Positions 53,489 to 64,000 of a stretch of DNA of 64,000 bases are shown in pieces. Numbering within the stretch: the stretch's first letter is position 1; every line of letters begins with the position of its first letter. The DNA is from Pisolithus tinctorius. Lineage: Eukaryota; Basidiomycota; Agaricomycetes; Boletales; Pisolithaceae. The notes under the pieces are model-generated. The model did not search any database and had not been told where the DNA came from. It saw nothing but the letters and a program-made list of their open reading frames with translations. The translations under genes were made by a program, and so were the position numbers. Location of the stretch: positions 90,545 through 154,544 of the forward strand of contig JANFAH010000096.1 in assembly GCA_024663395.1 (NCBI GenBank), written 5' to 3'.

Positions 53489-55450
53489 CTCAGCACTGAA
53501 GCCCATGCAATGACTGTACAAGTAAGTGTAGGAGGGTCCCCTCCTCGTCCAGATCTTGCACGTACCATTAAGTAGAGTAGAGGCTGTTTACCATTATTTG
53601 TATGAATGGTGAATGCAGGAGATTCCCTGAGATCCCCTTGCACTTTGTTGTCGTGTGACCCTCAATGTGAGAGACGCCAGTAGTCTAAATCGGCTGCAGG
53701 TGTCTAATTTCAGGTCAGTCGCTGTTCCTGCTGTAGCTGGTCGGAAAACGAGTCCGATGCAGCATGTCGCTGGCGCGATGATGCTCCAAGGGTTGTCAGA
53801 TTCGGAAGTTGTGGGCATCACGCCGCACAATCAACGAAGGTACCTTCTTGTGGGGTTCCGAGTCTCACCCATACCTATATCACTTGGTTGGTCTCCCCTG
53901 TTACTTGGTGCTTTGAGCCTTTGGAAGAGCCGAAGAGGTAGCCGACCCAGTACGCCACAAGCTTGAACAACTTTGTCACTGCTTAGTAAGAATAAAGTTA
54001 GACGCATGGTTTCAGCCTCATGAGTCCGGATTACTGGATCCACTGACAGCGTACGACTGCAAGTATTTGACGGGTTTCTCAGAGTCTTGCTGCGAGGCAA
54101 AGGGCCATCCCGATCGAGTGCCACCCTACCATGACCCTGGAAAGATTTTAGACTATACCGAAGTGTGGCGCCCTTCCATGCATGGCTCCAATCTAGACTC
54201 TAAGGACGAGATTGGCAAAACCAACATCAGAATTCGTGAATTCCGATAACAAGTGGCGATAAGCGATGAAATGGTGTGGAGCTTTGGGGGAAAGCCCTGA
54301 ATAGCTGGAGATAGTGTTTGGGTTGTAGTCCACCAACAGCCACATAAGCTCACCCAAAGCTCAGATCTGCAAAGCTCGCTTGCCCGAACAGTCCGACGAT
54401 GCCCAGCCCATGGGAGTTTGGTGCATTCCTGATTCCTGGTCCTTTCGGACTCTGCAAGCACATGTTTATCATGTTGAACTACTTACTGACAAAAGCTTCC
54501 GAAAGCAAGGGTAAGGTGGCAGGGTGGCAGGAGGCTAATAGCACGCAATATGTTTGGATGTGTTTGCCATCGGAGACATCAATGCCTGGCAAATTAAGAG
54601 TCCTTTAGACCATCTACTGGGCACCGCATGATGTACATTTTACGGGATAACCGGACTTCCGGACTTAATATTATCTTGCTTGGAAGGTTCCTGCTGGTTT
54701 CGACCGCGCCCACAAATGCCGTGGGACCACAAAAGGTCACACATACGGCTACACTTCCCCGTCTACTTCAACATCGCTCGTCTGCTCGACCCTCCCCGAA
54801 CTCACACCCGGACAGTGGATTCAATGCCAATGGCATGCGGCACATTTACGTCGACCATCACGGTGACCTGTCTGAACACATAATGGATGTCGACGGGTTG
54901 TGTGGTAGGTGGCACTTGCTGGGTGACAGGTTGGTGTGACGCATGGGCAGGTTGTAACTACAGTCCGTGTCAACAAATGATGCTAAGTAGCACTTTACAT
55001 TTCTGTCCTGGCCATTGACCCTGTAGTCGTGCTACCAGCTTATGTACCTTGCCCTCCTACGTTGTCTCGTGTACACCTTGCGCAACACCTCCACTTCAAG
55101 CAAAGTAGGCCCCCGCGGTGAGCAGAAGCCTCCCGAGTCGAGTAGCAATTCCACTACCCACGTCAACTGCGTCTGTGGCACCAAGCTCCAAAGAGTAGCC
55201 ATCATTCTGTGGTCGGGTTTGATCGGACATCTCGACAGGCAATACAGTTGTTCCCTATTATGTAGTCTATCTAATAGCTGGATATCTTATCACGGCTCTC
55301 TGTGACAGAGCCGTCTCCAGGTCCAGGTACGCAAGATAAGTTATCGGCCATTCCTTTGGCCCTTATAAGCACTTAGGGGCGCTTGCGAGAGGAGGCAACG
55401 CTGCGCCCTTGGAGTCAGATAGCCTTTGCTTCGTCCTAACCATACCGGTG
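53489..55450. other. Long gene-poor interval
   Basis: Almost 2 kb between two divergent genes, the largest gap in the window. It must hold two promoters. No intact gene is recognised. Short open frames occur on the plus strand, of which the one at 54628-54939 has weak lectin-like character (listed separately). No terminal repeats or transposase sequence were seen. Confidence 0.45.
54775..54939 (+). pseudogene. Possible lectin-like (beta-propeller) gene fragment
   Basis: The open frame contains GMRHIYVDHHGDLSEHIM and DVDGLCGRWHLLGDRLV. The spacing of HIY, a glycine/aspartate turn, and a downstream tryptophan with G..L resembles one blade of fungal fucose-specific lectins, where a repeated unit reads HIY..x..DGH..EL..W. 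Only one such blade is visible and no start or continuation was found. It is either a remnant or coincidence. Confidence 0.2.
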
Positions 55451-57527
55451 ATGTCCAGCTCATCCGACAGTAGCCTCCCTGTAGGCGTGGTGCTTCTGGT
55501 CCGCCATGGAGATCGCATGGGGTTCTATCAGGATCCCGAAACCTACACAGCAAGTGACACGCAGATCACACCACTAGGGAACGTATGTTCCCACTCATTC
55601 ACCGAAATAGGGGTTGTTAGCGCTAACCCCACGTACCCCGTGATCAGCAACAAGAGTATCAGTTAGGAACTTACTTGAGATCCGTGTACCTAAACGAGTC
55701 TTCGCCATCGTACATTCAGGGACTGGGTACCGGATTGTTCAATCAGTCCCAAGTTTTTGTGCAGGCAGACATCGGCGACGAAGGATATGTTATATATGAT
55801 TCTTGTGTTTCATTGACCCAGGGTCTATGGCCTACGACAACGAGCAACAACATCACTCTTGCAAATGGGACTACCATCACGGCGCCCCTAAACGGTTATC
55901 AAGTAAGTTATAGCCTAGTGTTCATCTTAAACTGTGCTCATGCATGCGATTCACCTCGACATAGTACGTTCCAAGTACGTGACTCAATCACAGCAGGAAT
56001 AGCCGGCTTACAGTAATTGCTACTTCAGTTGATGGCATCGACCCCACCGAAAACATGTCCCTCGAAGGATTTGATAATTGCAACGTTTGCTTGTTCTATC
56101 ATCTACAGAGAAACACAAGCGCTTACTTGTAGTCTAGACGTTCAGTGCCCACACAGCTGCATTCTATGATTCTCGTGAGTTCCAGGAGATGGAATCGCAG
56201 AGTGCGGCTTTCCTGCAACTTCTACCTCCGTACCTGGGCGACCGAGCCGCGACGCTGCAAAACATGGTAGGATACCACAGCTTTCTCTGGTTATTTTAAA
56301 GCTAATGGGATATTGAAAAGTGGAATGTACCTCAATTTTGATCTTTCGCACCAATATTGTCTAATTTGGCCCCCTATATTCCTGCGATTTTACCAGGTAT
56401 TCGACTATATGAACGTCAATTACATACACAACGCAACGTTTTCTGCCTCCCTTCCTCCGACTTTCCTTCCTCAAGCACGTGCGTTGGCCAATTGGCACGA
56501 GTATAACGTCTTCAGCGACGCGAGCCTCAGTGGCATCGGAAACAGTGCGCCGAGGACCCCTTTAATTCTCCTGGTATTGTGTTTGATGTTGGATCATTTT
56601 GGTGTGGTGCAGTTGCTGGTCGAACAATCATCCCAACCATTTTCGAAGCGTTCGATGCCATCCTCGATCCTGACAACCCTGCTAAACTCTATGTTACTGC
56701 TATATCCTACAAGCCCTTTTTATCACTCTTCAATATGACGGGTGTGGCAGCTGCAAATCCAGAACTCGCTGGAATAGGTACGCCGATTCTGTCTTACCCC
56801 AGCCATCAGCTCGCACGAGCGTGTTTCCGAGAATGGGCAAGAGGGTGAAAATTCCTGGATTAAGTACTGACGATGACAATGGCCTTCCATTGCGCCCTTA
56901 GTGGATTACGCTTCGGCTGTTGCGCTTGAGGTTCGACTGCCAAATGGCGATGCTACCGAAGCCACTATCCGCTTCAACTTCAAGAATGGTTCGGATCCCC
57001 AGTTCACCACATACAACTGGATGGGCGCCACCGGAGACATCAAAGTGACGTCGTTCTATGATGCGTTATCAGTACGTGCGATAAAGGCCGTTGTTTTTGT
57101 CATCCTTTCTCACCAACGCATTGCCCTTCTATTTCCGAGTAGAATTCGGTGGTGAACGGGACGGCCGATTGGTGCAATGTATGCCAGAACACCCAGGTTA
57201 GCAGTTGCGCTGCGCTCAATCTCGCTGCACAACAAGCGAGGGCGGCGGCCTTATCACCCATAAGTCCAGTTGGTGCTGGGTTCCTTGGCGCAGGAATGAC
57301 GATCGTCCTGTTTGCCGTCGCGTTAAGCTCACTGCTATTCTTTGGGTTTCTGAAGTTCAAACGCCCCCTGTTCAAAGGGCGGAAGCATAGGGAAGAGGAT
57401 CAAGTGGGTTATTGACAATGTCTACAGTTTTTTTGACTGATGCCCATTGCGACAGGTTGAACTAAGCAAAACACAAGCGTACGCCGATAGCGTAAATCCG
57501 CCATCGAGCGTAAGTCGTGGGCAGTGA
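55451..57527 (+). CDS. Histidine-phosphatase (phosphoglycerate-mutase-like) membrane protein
   Basis: This belongs to the histidine acid phosphatase superfamily found in mushrooms as phosphoglycerate-mutase-like proteins. The start MSSSSDSSLPVGVVLLVRHG contains the catalytic RHGDR motif at about residue 19. The first intron ends at GATCAG, giving TPLGNQQEYQLGTYLRSVYL. Later parts are SPSYIQGLGTGLFNQSQVFV, GLWPTTTSNNITLANGTTI, QLLPPYLGDRAATLQNM, VFDYMNVNYIHNATFSASLP and DPDNPAKLYVTAISYKPFL. The usual HD proton-donor motif near this point is replaced by ISYKP. After DYASAVALEVRLPNGDATE the C-terminus has a membrane helix (FLGAGMTIVLFAVALSSLLF), a basic cytosolic tail and a short last exon ending SVSRGQ, TGA 57525-57527. 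A frame change near 56550 is unresolved. No signal peptide is seen. Confidence 0.82.
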
Positions 57528-57687
57528 TGGGACAAATCTTACGGAGATTCGATGAGAGAGCTCGCGTGTCATTCTTTTTTTTATTGGAAGGGGCACAATA
57601 TTAGCTCCGCGTATTATCGGTTTTCCAAGATCAATGCCGAGTGGATGAGAAGTTGTGTTGTTTTAATACTGTGATAGGTGGGAATAG

Positions 57688-59032
57688 TTATCGCCAGAGA
57701 TGGTCTTCGCCACCACTAGAGCCTTCATATCGGGACTCATCGCGGTCGGAGTCCTCGTGGAATATATCTACTTCTACAATGAGATGAAGTCATGAAAGAA
57801 GGAACTAGTCACTTAACCGCTTCCATCGTCATCGCTCCCAGACTCCTCGTCTGGATAATCGTTCTTGTAGTATTCTTCAGCTACAGGATAATAATTAATG
57901 AACCGCGACAACGACAACGGAAGCACTGGAATGAATACCATTAGAATCTTCATCCGCTTCATCCTCTTCCTCTGACTCCTCGGGGCTGGAAAATTCTCCA
58001 TCAGACCCAGCAGGGAGACCAGTGCTAATACATAATTTGTCATCGTTTGCACATTTAGGATTGGTCAAGTCACGTACAGGGTGCCCACGTTCGCTGCAAG
58101 TGACCGCCACTCATCAAGACTGTACGGCCTCCTGTAAAATACGTCCCAAACATAATCGTCTGTCGCCGGTATACCTCTTTCTGCCTTAGATGAACTGCCA
58201 ACCTTAGGGCTCACCTCGCTCACTAAGCGAAGAAAGCATTAAATGAAGGGGACACATGACTTTAGGAGTGTGTGCGTACACCTGAGGTAATCCTGGAGCA
58301 TAGGCAAAAAGTTCTCCATTTGCAGGTCGAGGGGTTGCATGGCAGCCTCTTGGTCCGCAGGGACTGCATCGTACATTTTGAAATCATTCTGAGAAGCATC
58401 TTTAGCCGAGATAACTTTGGGTCTGCGATGCAGGGTGGCATCAGCGTCCCAGGTTCGTTTCGCAATAATGAAAGTGTTGTAAATCGGGGGTGCACTTACG
58501 GACTGGTCGGTCGTCTTCGGGAGGAAACTCTGGTGTCTTCCTCAGCTACTCTGACGGTGTATCGACGGTTCCCCTCCTCCATCGGACGCCCCGTATCTGG
58601 AGATCTCACTTCTCGCACTGGTGAAGCTTGGCTGTTCCCGTGCGAGTCTGCTAACTTCGAAATCTGACTCTGCTCGACCACCAACCTTCTCATGAGTGAC
58701 ACAGCGAGATACCTAATGTACCGTGAACAAGGCCAGAGACGAACCTGTAGATTCTGCCTAGCCTTCACATCATCCCATGCATCAGTCTCGACCGTCTGCG
58801 CAAACTGGAAAACGTCCAGGCCTCCACCGCGTGACTTTTTCCTTCGCGAGCGAGACTCAACGACTGCTCATCACAGGGATTGTGAGCGATGTCTAGAGAA
58901 CACTGGCGTAGGGGTTGCAACCAATTTACCCAGCGCGTCCAGTGGCTCCTCAGTGCGCTTGCGCTTGATGCGAAGGATGGTGTAAGATGGGTGTTTGTTA
59001 TCATCACTGGGCTTCAATTCGGTGGATTGCAT
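57688..59032 (-). CDS. IWR1: RNA polymerase II nuclear import factor IWR1
   Basis: Iwr1 binds assembled RNA polymerase II in the cytoplasm and directs it to the nucleus. The start at 59032 gives MQSTELKPSDDNKHPSYTIL then RIKRKRTEEPLDAL, the basic import signal typical of Iwr1. After an intron come SRSRRKKSRGGGLDVFQFAQ and TVETDAWDDVKARQNLQ. The C-terminal half has the tyrosine motif (YDVFYRR-type, only partly visible), an acidic stretch and AEEYYKNDYPDEESGSDDD, the Iwr1 hallmark. The frame appears to stop at 57813, but a GT donor (gttaagt) there leads over a 50-nt intron to a last exon VDIFHEDSDRDESRYEGSSG and EDHLWR, ending TAA 57688-57690; its acidic W-R end is typical of the family. About 300 residues. 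Confidence 0.87.
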
Positions 59033-59507
59033 TTCTGTGAAACGTAGTCACTAGATGACAGATTTGGATGGAGACTTGAAGAAGCCACGCGCTTCAATAA
59101 TAACTGCCATTACGGTCACGTGGTCCAACTGACTCCTAGTGAAGAATCGGCTGTTTTCTAGGTCACTGATCCTGTGTTCTAAGGGTGCCCTCCCACATAC
59201 TTACGCATCATTGGCATCACGCAATGCTTTTCACATCCAAAATTTATGTATCGTTAAGTGCTTCTACCTTTACGAGAAGCAGCGAACTCGGTACAGAATT
59301 CACTAACCTTACAGTGTTAGACCAACGTCCATCTCGCGAAAATTCAAAATTTTGCTAGTAATGTAATCAGCAAAGTTCAAGATTCGAGACCAGCTGCCAG
59401 GTGCAATAACAAAAGCAATATGTACTCTGAAATGGCATAACGCGTCCCCCATCATTTCGTGAGAATAAAAGTTTACGTTACTGTAACTTCTTGATTCTTC
59501 CGTGTCT
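59033..59507. other. Intergenic, IWR1 promoter and UreG 3' side
   Basis: No gene seen. GTCACGTGG at about 59116-59123 lies about 85 nt upstream of the IWR1 start, the same E-box form as before PHB2 and MSH5. Confidence 0.45.
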
Positions 59508-61024
59508 TCAGGCGTCTTCGTTATCACCTACAGCGCCGGGCTTCCCGGGACTGCCTGCCATCCTCCAGGCGGCCAAAATGAGATCGACAACATCATCGAT
59601 ATTCTCATTGTTCTTCACACTCGTGAAGATCGTCGGGCCATCGCCCCGCATAATCTTTGAGTCACGCTCCATCACTTTGAGGGACGAGTTGACGTACTCA
59701 GCAATATCGATCTGTTTTCAGTTCATTCCATTCCGTTATTCGGTTTCCGATTCATTTGAAGAATTTGGTTCGTGATCCGGGTTACATATGTTTTTCATTA
59801 GAAGTACCGGGTGCCATTTCGCGGGTGGAAAATGCAATATTGGGAAGCGGATTTGGTTATTTTCGGATGCGAGGAATGCGAGAAGAGAAAACAAAAGCTT
59901 ACCTTGTTGATGATGAGAAGGTCGGACTGCGAGATGCCCGGGCCGCCCTTCCGGGGAATCTTATCCCCTCCCTGTTGAGCCGCATGAGTACGTATTCATA
60001 TTCGCTACCGGGCGCCGTAAACAAGTATGGGGGGTTCAAAATGTTCGTGAATGCCTCCCCAATTGTACACGGAGGCGAAGAAGGCGACTGAGTGCAATAA
60101 TGAAGGTAGGCACCCACTGCGACATCAATAACATAAATGATATAATCCGCCAGTTCCCTTGAGTAGTTTGCAGCGAGATTATCCCCGCCACTCTCAACGA
60201 ACAAAATCTGGCAGCCGTACTTCTCCTGGAGAGTCTCGAGTGCACCGGCGTTGGCGCTTATGTCCTCACGGATTGCGGCATGCGGACAGCCACCAGTCTC
60301 AATTGCAAGGATTCGCGAGGGAGGTAGGGCTTTGTTACGGATGAGGAATTCTTGGTCTTCGCGCGTAAAAATATCATTCGTTACGGTAGCTACCGGGAAA
60401 ATGGCGTTAGGGGAGAGGACCAAAGCCGCGGAAACAGGTAGTGTGGTGTTAGCACGCACCGATGTTGTATTCCTTGCGCAGTCGCTTGCATAACGCGAGC
60501 GTGAGAGCAGTCTTACCAGAACCTACCGGGCTATGCAGGCAAATAGTTAGGAACGTAGTGAATGAGCCTATCAGATTTCGATCCACTAGAAGCAAAGATG
60601 GAAAAACCGGAAGACCCAAAATCCAATCCATTAGTCCGTTCTAGAACGGCAGGTCCGCAAAACTAACGAACGATACGGTAGCCACAAGTACTCACCCACC
60701 AATCCCAACGGTAAATCCCCTCTCTTCGAAGTTTCTCGAAGAGTAGTCAGGGAGATCCCGATCGGAAAATTTTCCTGGAAGATGCCAGAACGCGATGGAG
60801 ACAACCAGCGGTGAAATGGCAAAAGCGAAGCCGATGATACACGGGTGATCAACCAACTGGTTTAAACATTCAAGAAGAGACGCACCAGGATGGTCGAGGT
60901 GCTCATGCGTGTGTCCGTGCTCCCCTCCGTGGTCATGAACCACACCGCCCCTTTCATGAGAGTGCGAAGCGGTGGGCTGAGCCCCGGCGATGGCACTCAT
61001 GTTGTTAATGAACTGGATACTCAT
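59508..61024 (-). CDS. ureG: Urease accessory GTPase UreG
   Basis: UreG is a SIMIBI GTPase that delivers nickel to apo-urease with UreD and UreF. The start [16 protein letters not shown] is followed by a histidine-rich stretch ([20 protein letters not shown], then HEHLDHPG) that should bind Ni or Zn, common in eukaryotic UreG. After an in-frame intron of about 110 nt come [20 protein letters not shown] and GFTVGIGG, and after another intron [20 protein letters not shown] (P-loop). Further: [39 protein letters not shown] with the metal-binding CPH motif, and [13 protein letters not shown] [20 protein letters not shown]. The C-terminus [20 protein letters not shown], then [20 protein letters not shown], ends GDNEDA with TGA 59508-59510. 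About 300 residues. No urease structural gene is in the window. Confidence 0.93.
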
Positions 61025-61173
61025 AGTAAATGGGTAGCCTCGAGTTGCTAGTTAGCAGCTACACAACTGTGGTTGCGAAGACAGAGATAAGGCGGTGGCC
61101 GATAAGATCATCCTAGAGTCACACGATCAAGTTGAACGATGCTGTTTCCGTGTGTGACGAGGACGACGAGTGA

Positions 61174-62583
61174 ATGAAGCGCACGTCCGCCAGTCTTGTG
61201 TCGTATTCGAGCTCAAGCTCAGACGAGTCAGACGGTACCAAACCCACCCGTCGTCGCTCTTGCAAGCCAGGACCACCGGCAGAATTAGCCGCAGCTGGCC
61301 CTTCTGCCAAGAGGCGGTAGGTATTCCGTCCTTCTCGTTGAAAGTTGACTGACAACACGCAGAAAACTCCCACCACTCGCAGCCTCTCTTGCACCCCCAG
61401 TACCGGCGGATGACCCCGCAAAGCACCAAGGTCGCATTCGCAGCTTTCCTCACATAGAGGGTCAGTATGCCACATACGTATATGTCCCACTTGTTCTGGG
61501 TCCTGGTGAAGCGCTATACGACCTCGTAACCGAGGTGATATCCACGGCAAAGAAAGAGGTAAAAGGGTTGTGGGGAGTCGGGGAAGCGGAAAAGGAAGAC
61601 GCGCAAAGACAAAAACATGAGTGCGAGGACAGGGATGAAAATAAGAGCATGGGTAGAGGTGAGAGGAAGAATGCCAAACTCGAACTACACATTTCGCTTT
61701 CCCGCCCAATCTTCCTCCGCGCTCACCAACGGGAAGACTTCAAGAGGGCAGTGAAAAAGATTGCAGAGTCGGTTTCACCGTAAGCGCGTTTCCGCCAGCG
61801 TTCCCTACTTCCCTCTCTTGCACTCCTTATAGTCTTGTCCTGGAGTAGGGCCTCATGGTCATTTCAGGTTCAGCGCATCGTTCTCAACTTTCTCAGAGCT
61901 TACGAATGATGAACGTACGCGAACGTTTCTGACTATGGAGGTTGGCGCTGGGCACGTCGAGGTGTGTAATCTGTCTGACTTTCCCCCTGCTCCAGGATTT
62001 CTCGTCTATGTCCTTCATATACCCTTCATTCGCTCTCTAGTCTACCGTCCTTCCGCTGACGAAAGTATTACGATACCTCACATAGTTTTGCCAAATTCTC
62101 AATTTCCTCGTGCCTACACTCCGGTCGCTCCGCCAGAAAGAGTTCTACGGAGACCCAAAGTTCCACGCATCGATTGCCTGGGCTCTCTTGGACTGCTCAA
62201 GGACTACGACACCCCTACCCTCCACGTCAGCTACGCCAGATACTGCGCGGTCTTCTTCTGTGCCACTACAAGTGTCGCAGTCGCTGCGAGTCTCACAAGA
62301 GCGTCCCCCTTCGGAAACGGTAACGAGTGCTTCCGGATTACCCTCCCAATCTCGCATTCCTTCTAACACCCCGACACCCTCTGACTCGATGTCCACGGTC
62401 GACCTAGACCGCTTCCCTCGCATCCCGCACCTTCCACCTACACTGGTATCCACACTGAACGCTACCTATGCTCCCAGGCTCTCGGCAGCTCGTACGGGTG
62501 GATTCTTAGCGGACAAAATTGCTGTCAGGATTGGGAAGGAAGTTGTGGTGTGGTGTTTGAGTGGAATCGGACAGGCAGTTTAA
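61174..62583 (+). CDS. USB1: U6 snRNA phosphodiesterase USB1
   Basis: USB1 trims the oligo-U tail of U6 snRNA and leaves a protected 3' end. The start at 61174 gives MKRTSASLVSYSSSSSDESD, a disordered basic leader (GPSAKRRKLPPL spans an intron), then SFPHIEGQYATYVYVPLVL, the usual beginning of the 2H fold. The first catalytic HxS motif is in LELHISLSRPIFLRAHQRED, the second in FHASIAWALLDC. Between them lie SASFSTFSELTNDERTRTFL and SLRSLRQKEFYGDPKF-like sequence. An insertion of about 90 Ser/Thr/Pro residues follows the second motif before FPRIPHLPPTLVSTLNATYA, and the end is GFLADKIAVRIGKEVVVWCL to the stop at 62583. It is divergent from UreG with a gap of about 150 nt. About 420 residues, longer than human USB1 because of the insertion. 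Confidence 0.9.
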
Positions 62584-62921
62584 AAGCTCCTGTGGGGCTC
62601 GGTGTGGTGGTTGAGAGAGAAGTACTATGTTATTCGTGTCCCGGCTCCGGAGGGGCACTTTTCACAAAGGAGAGGGAGCCTGGACTACGTAGAACATCCT
62701 TGGCCTAGTATGGCTTAGGAAATTCACTGCATTTGGTCCGGTTTGGGCACCGCGCAGTCGGACGTACTCTGGCGAAGTACCCCGTGCAATACTTAGGCAA
62801 ACTAGATATATTGCAATACGTGCTTCGGAACTTGGTGTCGAGAAGTGGTTTTCACTAGCGATTCACCCATGTTGCAATCTTCAGCACCCAGAGGACAACC
62901 CATCAAATGTGATTTGGATCG
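62584..62921. other. Intergenic between convergent genes
   Basis: No gene recognised in 338 nt. The 3' ends of USB1 and the METTL25-like gene meet; an alternative last exon of the latter may lie near 62857-62880. Confidence 0.4.
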
Positions 62922-64000
62922 TTAAGCAGGACTCACGACAAGTGCGACATTCCGCCCACTCCCTGTAGCCTGATCGAATAAATTGACCATCTCGATTGTC
63001 ATGTTCCTGTTCTGCACTGTTATCTTCCCTTCCTCATCCACTCTATGTTTCCCTCTGACAGCTCCCAACTCCCCTCGTATCCACTCGTACCTATCTTGCA
63101 GAATTAGGCTCTCGATCAGTGGCCCAAGTATGCACCTCAACACGTGTACAACCTCCAACCGACTCTCCATCCGTAGTCGTTTAAAGATGCCTTCCTCGTC
63201 GCGGCTGTCGTTATTGGGATTTAGAATCCAAGGCGGCAGCCGGTCCCCCGATGGCACTCCCTCCGAGTATTGACGAGTAAGATCGGGGATGCCAATGCCT
63301 AGTTTGGTCGTCGCGCTGACGAGAAAGGTGTTCCAGTCTGCGTATGAAGCATCATTTAGCTTGCCCAATCTCCTGTTCTCGGGTGTTTCTCCAAGGCCCA
63401 GTCGCGCCATCGACCCTTGGGCATCTACGCGGCTCATGGTATCCTGGGTATCGGGTGATTCCTTCTTGCACTGAGCAGTAAGCTGCATTACGGGTTGCAA
63501 TAACGCCCGATACACGACTTTTCGGACGGCAAGACGAGCAGTCTTACCTGCTCGCTCTGTCCTGAACCAGTGGGCGGGCACCTGAGTTGCTAAGTGCAGT
63601 GCCGCTATCGGGAGAGTCGGACGTGGGGATAGTGAGAGTAGGGGTTCCGATAGGGGAAAGTCTGCACATTATTAGACGCTTGTGTAAGTGTAGCTATGCA
63701 GTGAAGAAAAAGTCGCATACCAGAGGGGGAGATGAGGTTGTAGCAGCAACCTACGATTACCAGCGAATGTGGCTCCCACCAGCGTTCACATTCAACCTTA
63801 CTGTGATGTGATAAGAAGGTACGAAGAACATCGACAGTGAGGGACCCGCATGCGTGCAGGGCGACAAACATGATCGGGATCGGGTCTCGGGTCGAAGCAA
63901 AGGTGTTGGACGCGCTGCTCAGGAGCCAGTCTTGGATTGCCGCTTCTAGGGATGTCGGCTGGATGTGGACGGTCCGGTGAGTAAGCGATCCTTTTCTATG
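62922..64000 (-). CDS. METTL25/RRNAD1-like methyltransferase (5' partial)
   Basis: This is the C-terminal part of a predicted SAM-dependent methyltransferase of the METTL25 (RRNAD1) family, whose substrate is poorly known. The core motif FVALHACGSLTVDVLRTFL (63815-63871) is followed by VIVGCCYNLISPSG (about 63735-63777), the acceptor-type NLIS motif. After an intron come PAHWFRTERAGKTARLAVRK, ASYADWNTFLVSATTKLGIG and RLRMESRLEVVHVLRCILGP, then LFDQATGSGRNVALVV. The frame stops at 62922, but a GT donor in GTCGTGAGT just before it could splice to a short exon ending IATWVNR. The N-terminus and Rossmann glycine motif lie beyond the right edge. Confidence 0.8.

Noticed and set aside
54067..54249. 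Open frame starting MTGFSESCCEAKGH
   Set aside because: Short, isolated, no domain, no splice-supported continuation.
60775..60887. Hydrophobic segment after HPG in UreG as normal coding sequence
   Set aside because: It has a GT donor and AG acceptor, and UreG proteins join the His-rich leader to the [12 protein letters not shown] segment without it; kept only as an intron-retention idea.

Overview
The window is nuclear DNA of a basidiomycete fungus, most likely a mushroom-forming Agaricomycete. Evidence: many spliced genes with GT-AG introns of about 45-65 nt, dense packing on both strands, a full set of eukaryotic housekeeping genes (Aurora kinase, cohesin SMC3, its loader Scc2, BMS1, uL23, prohibitin), and mushroom-type families (AusD-like methyltransferase at the left edge, Msb2-type signalling mucin, phosphoglycerate-mutase-like acid phosphatase). 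The species cannot be named from the sequence. I find no virus, transposon, CRISPR array, rRNA or convincing tRNA.

Layout, left to right. 1-986 (+) 3' part of a SAM methyltransferase; 1230-2488 (+) Aurora kinase; 2790-4917 (+) Ypk1/Gad8 AGC kinase; 5819-7021 (+) G-patch protein; 7365-8849 (-) F-box protein; 9724-10907 (-) vacuolar PQ-loop transporter; 11164-12497 (+) prohibitin-2; 12744-16928 (+) MSH5; 17845-18639 (-) isoprenylcysteine methyltransferase; 19223-22178 (-) signalling mucin; 22809-23455 (-) ribosomal protein uL23; 23880-28279 (-) SMC3; 28476-30172 (-) zinc dehydrogenase; 30434-34390 (-) DUG2; 34428-35710 (+) RPAP3; 35890-37126 (+) Sec14-like protein; 37245-44451 (-) Scc2; 44605-48235 (-) BMS1; 48488-51488 (+) Cep57/Ppc89-like spindle-pole protein; 52060-53488 (-) ABHD12-like hydrolase; 55451-57527 (+) histidine-phosphatase membrane protein; 57688-59032 (-) IWR1; 59508-61024 (-) UreG; 61174-62583 (+) USB1; 62922-64000 (-) METTL25-like methyltransferase, 5' end outside the window.

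Functional themes. Five genes act on chromosomes or spindle: Aurora, MSH5, SMC3, Scc2 and the Cep57-like protein. Others serve ribosomes and RNA (BMS1, uL23, USB1, G-patch, and RPAP3/IWR1 for RNA polymerase assembly and import), signalling at the cell surface (mucin, Ypk1), and small-molecule metabolism (DUG2, UreG, ADH, Ypq-like transporter). They do not form one pathway. Three of the chromosome/spindle genes (Aurora, SMC3, Cep57-like) share an upstream CACGTG element close to an ACGCGT cell-cycle box.

Quality warning. Several essential genes (Aurora, PHB2, the PQ-loop transporter, MSH5, ICMT, DUG2) are broken by single-base frameshifts, nearly all losses of one base inside a G, C, T or A run. 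I read these as homopolymer undercalls in the assembly and not as decayed genes; gene ends and exon limits in those places are approximate.
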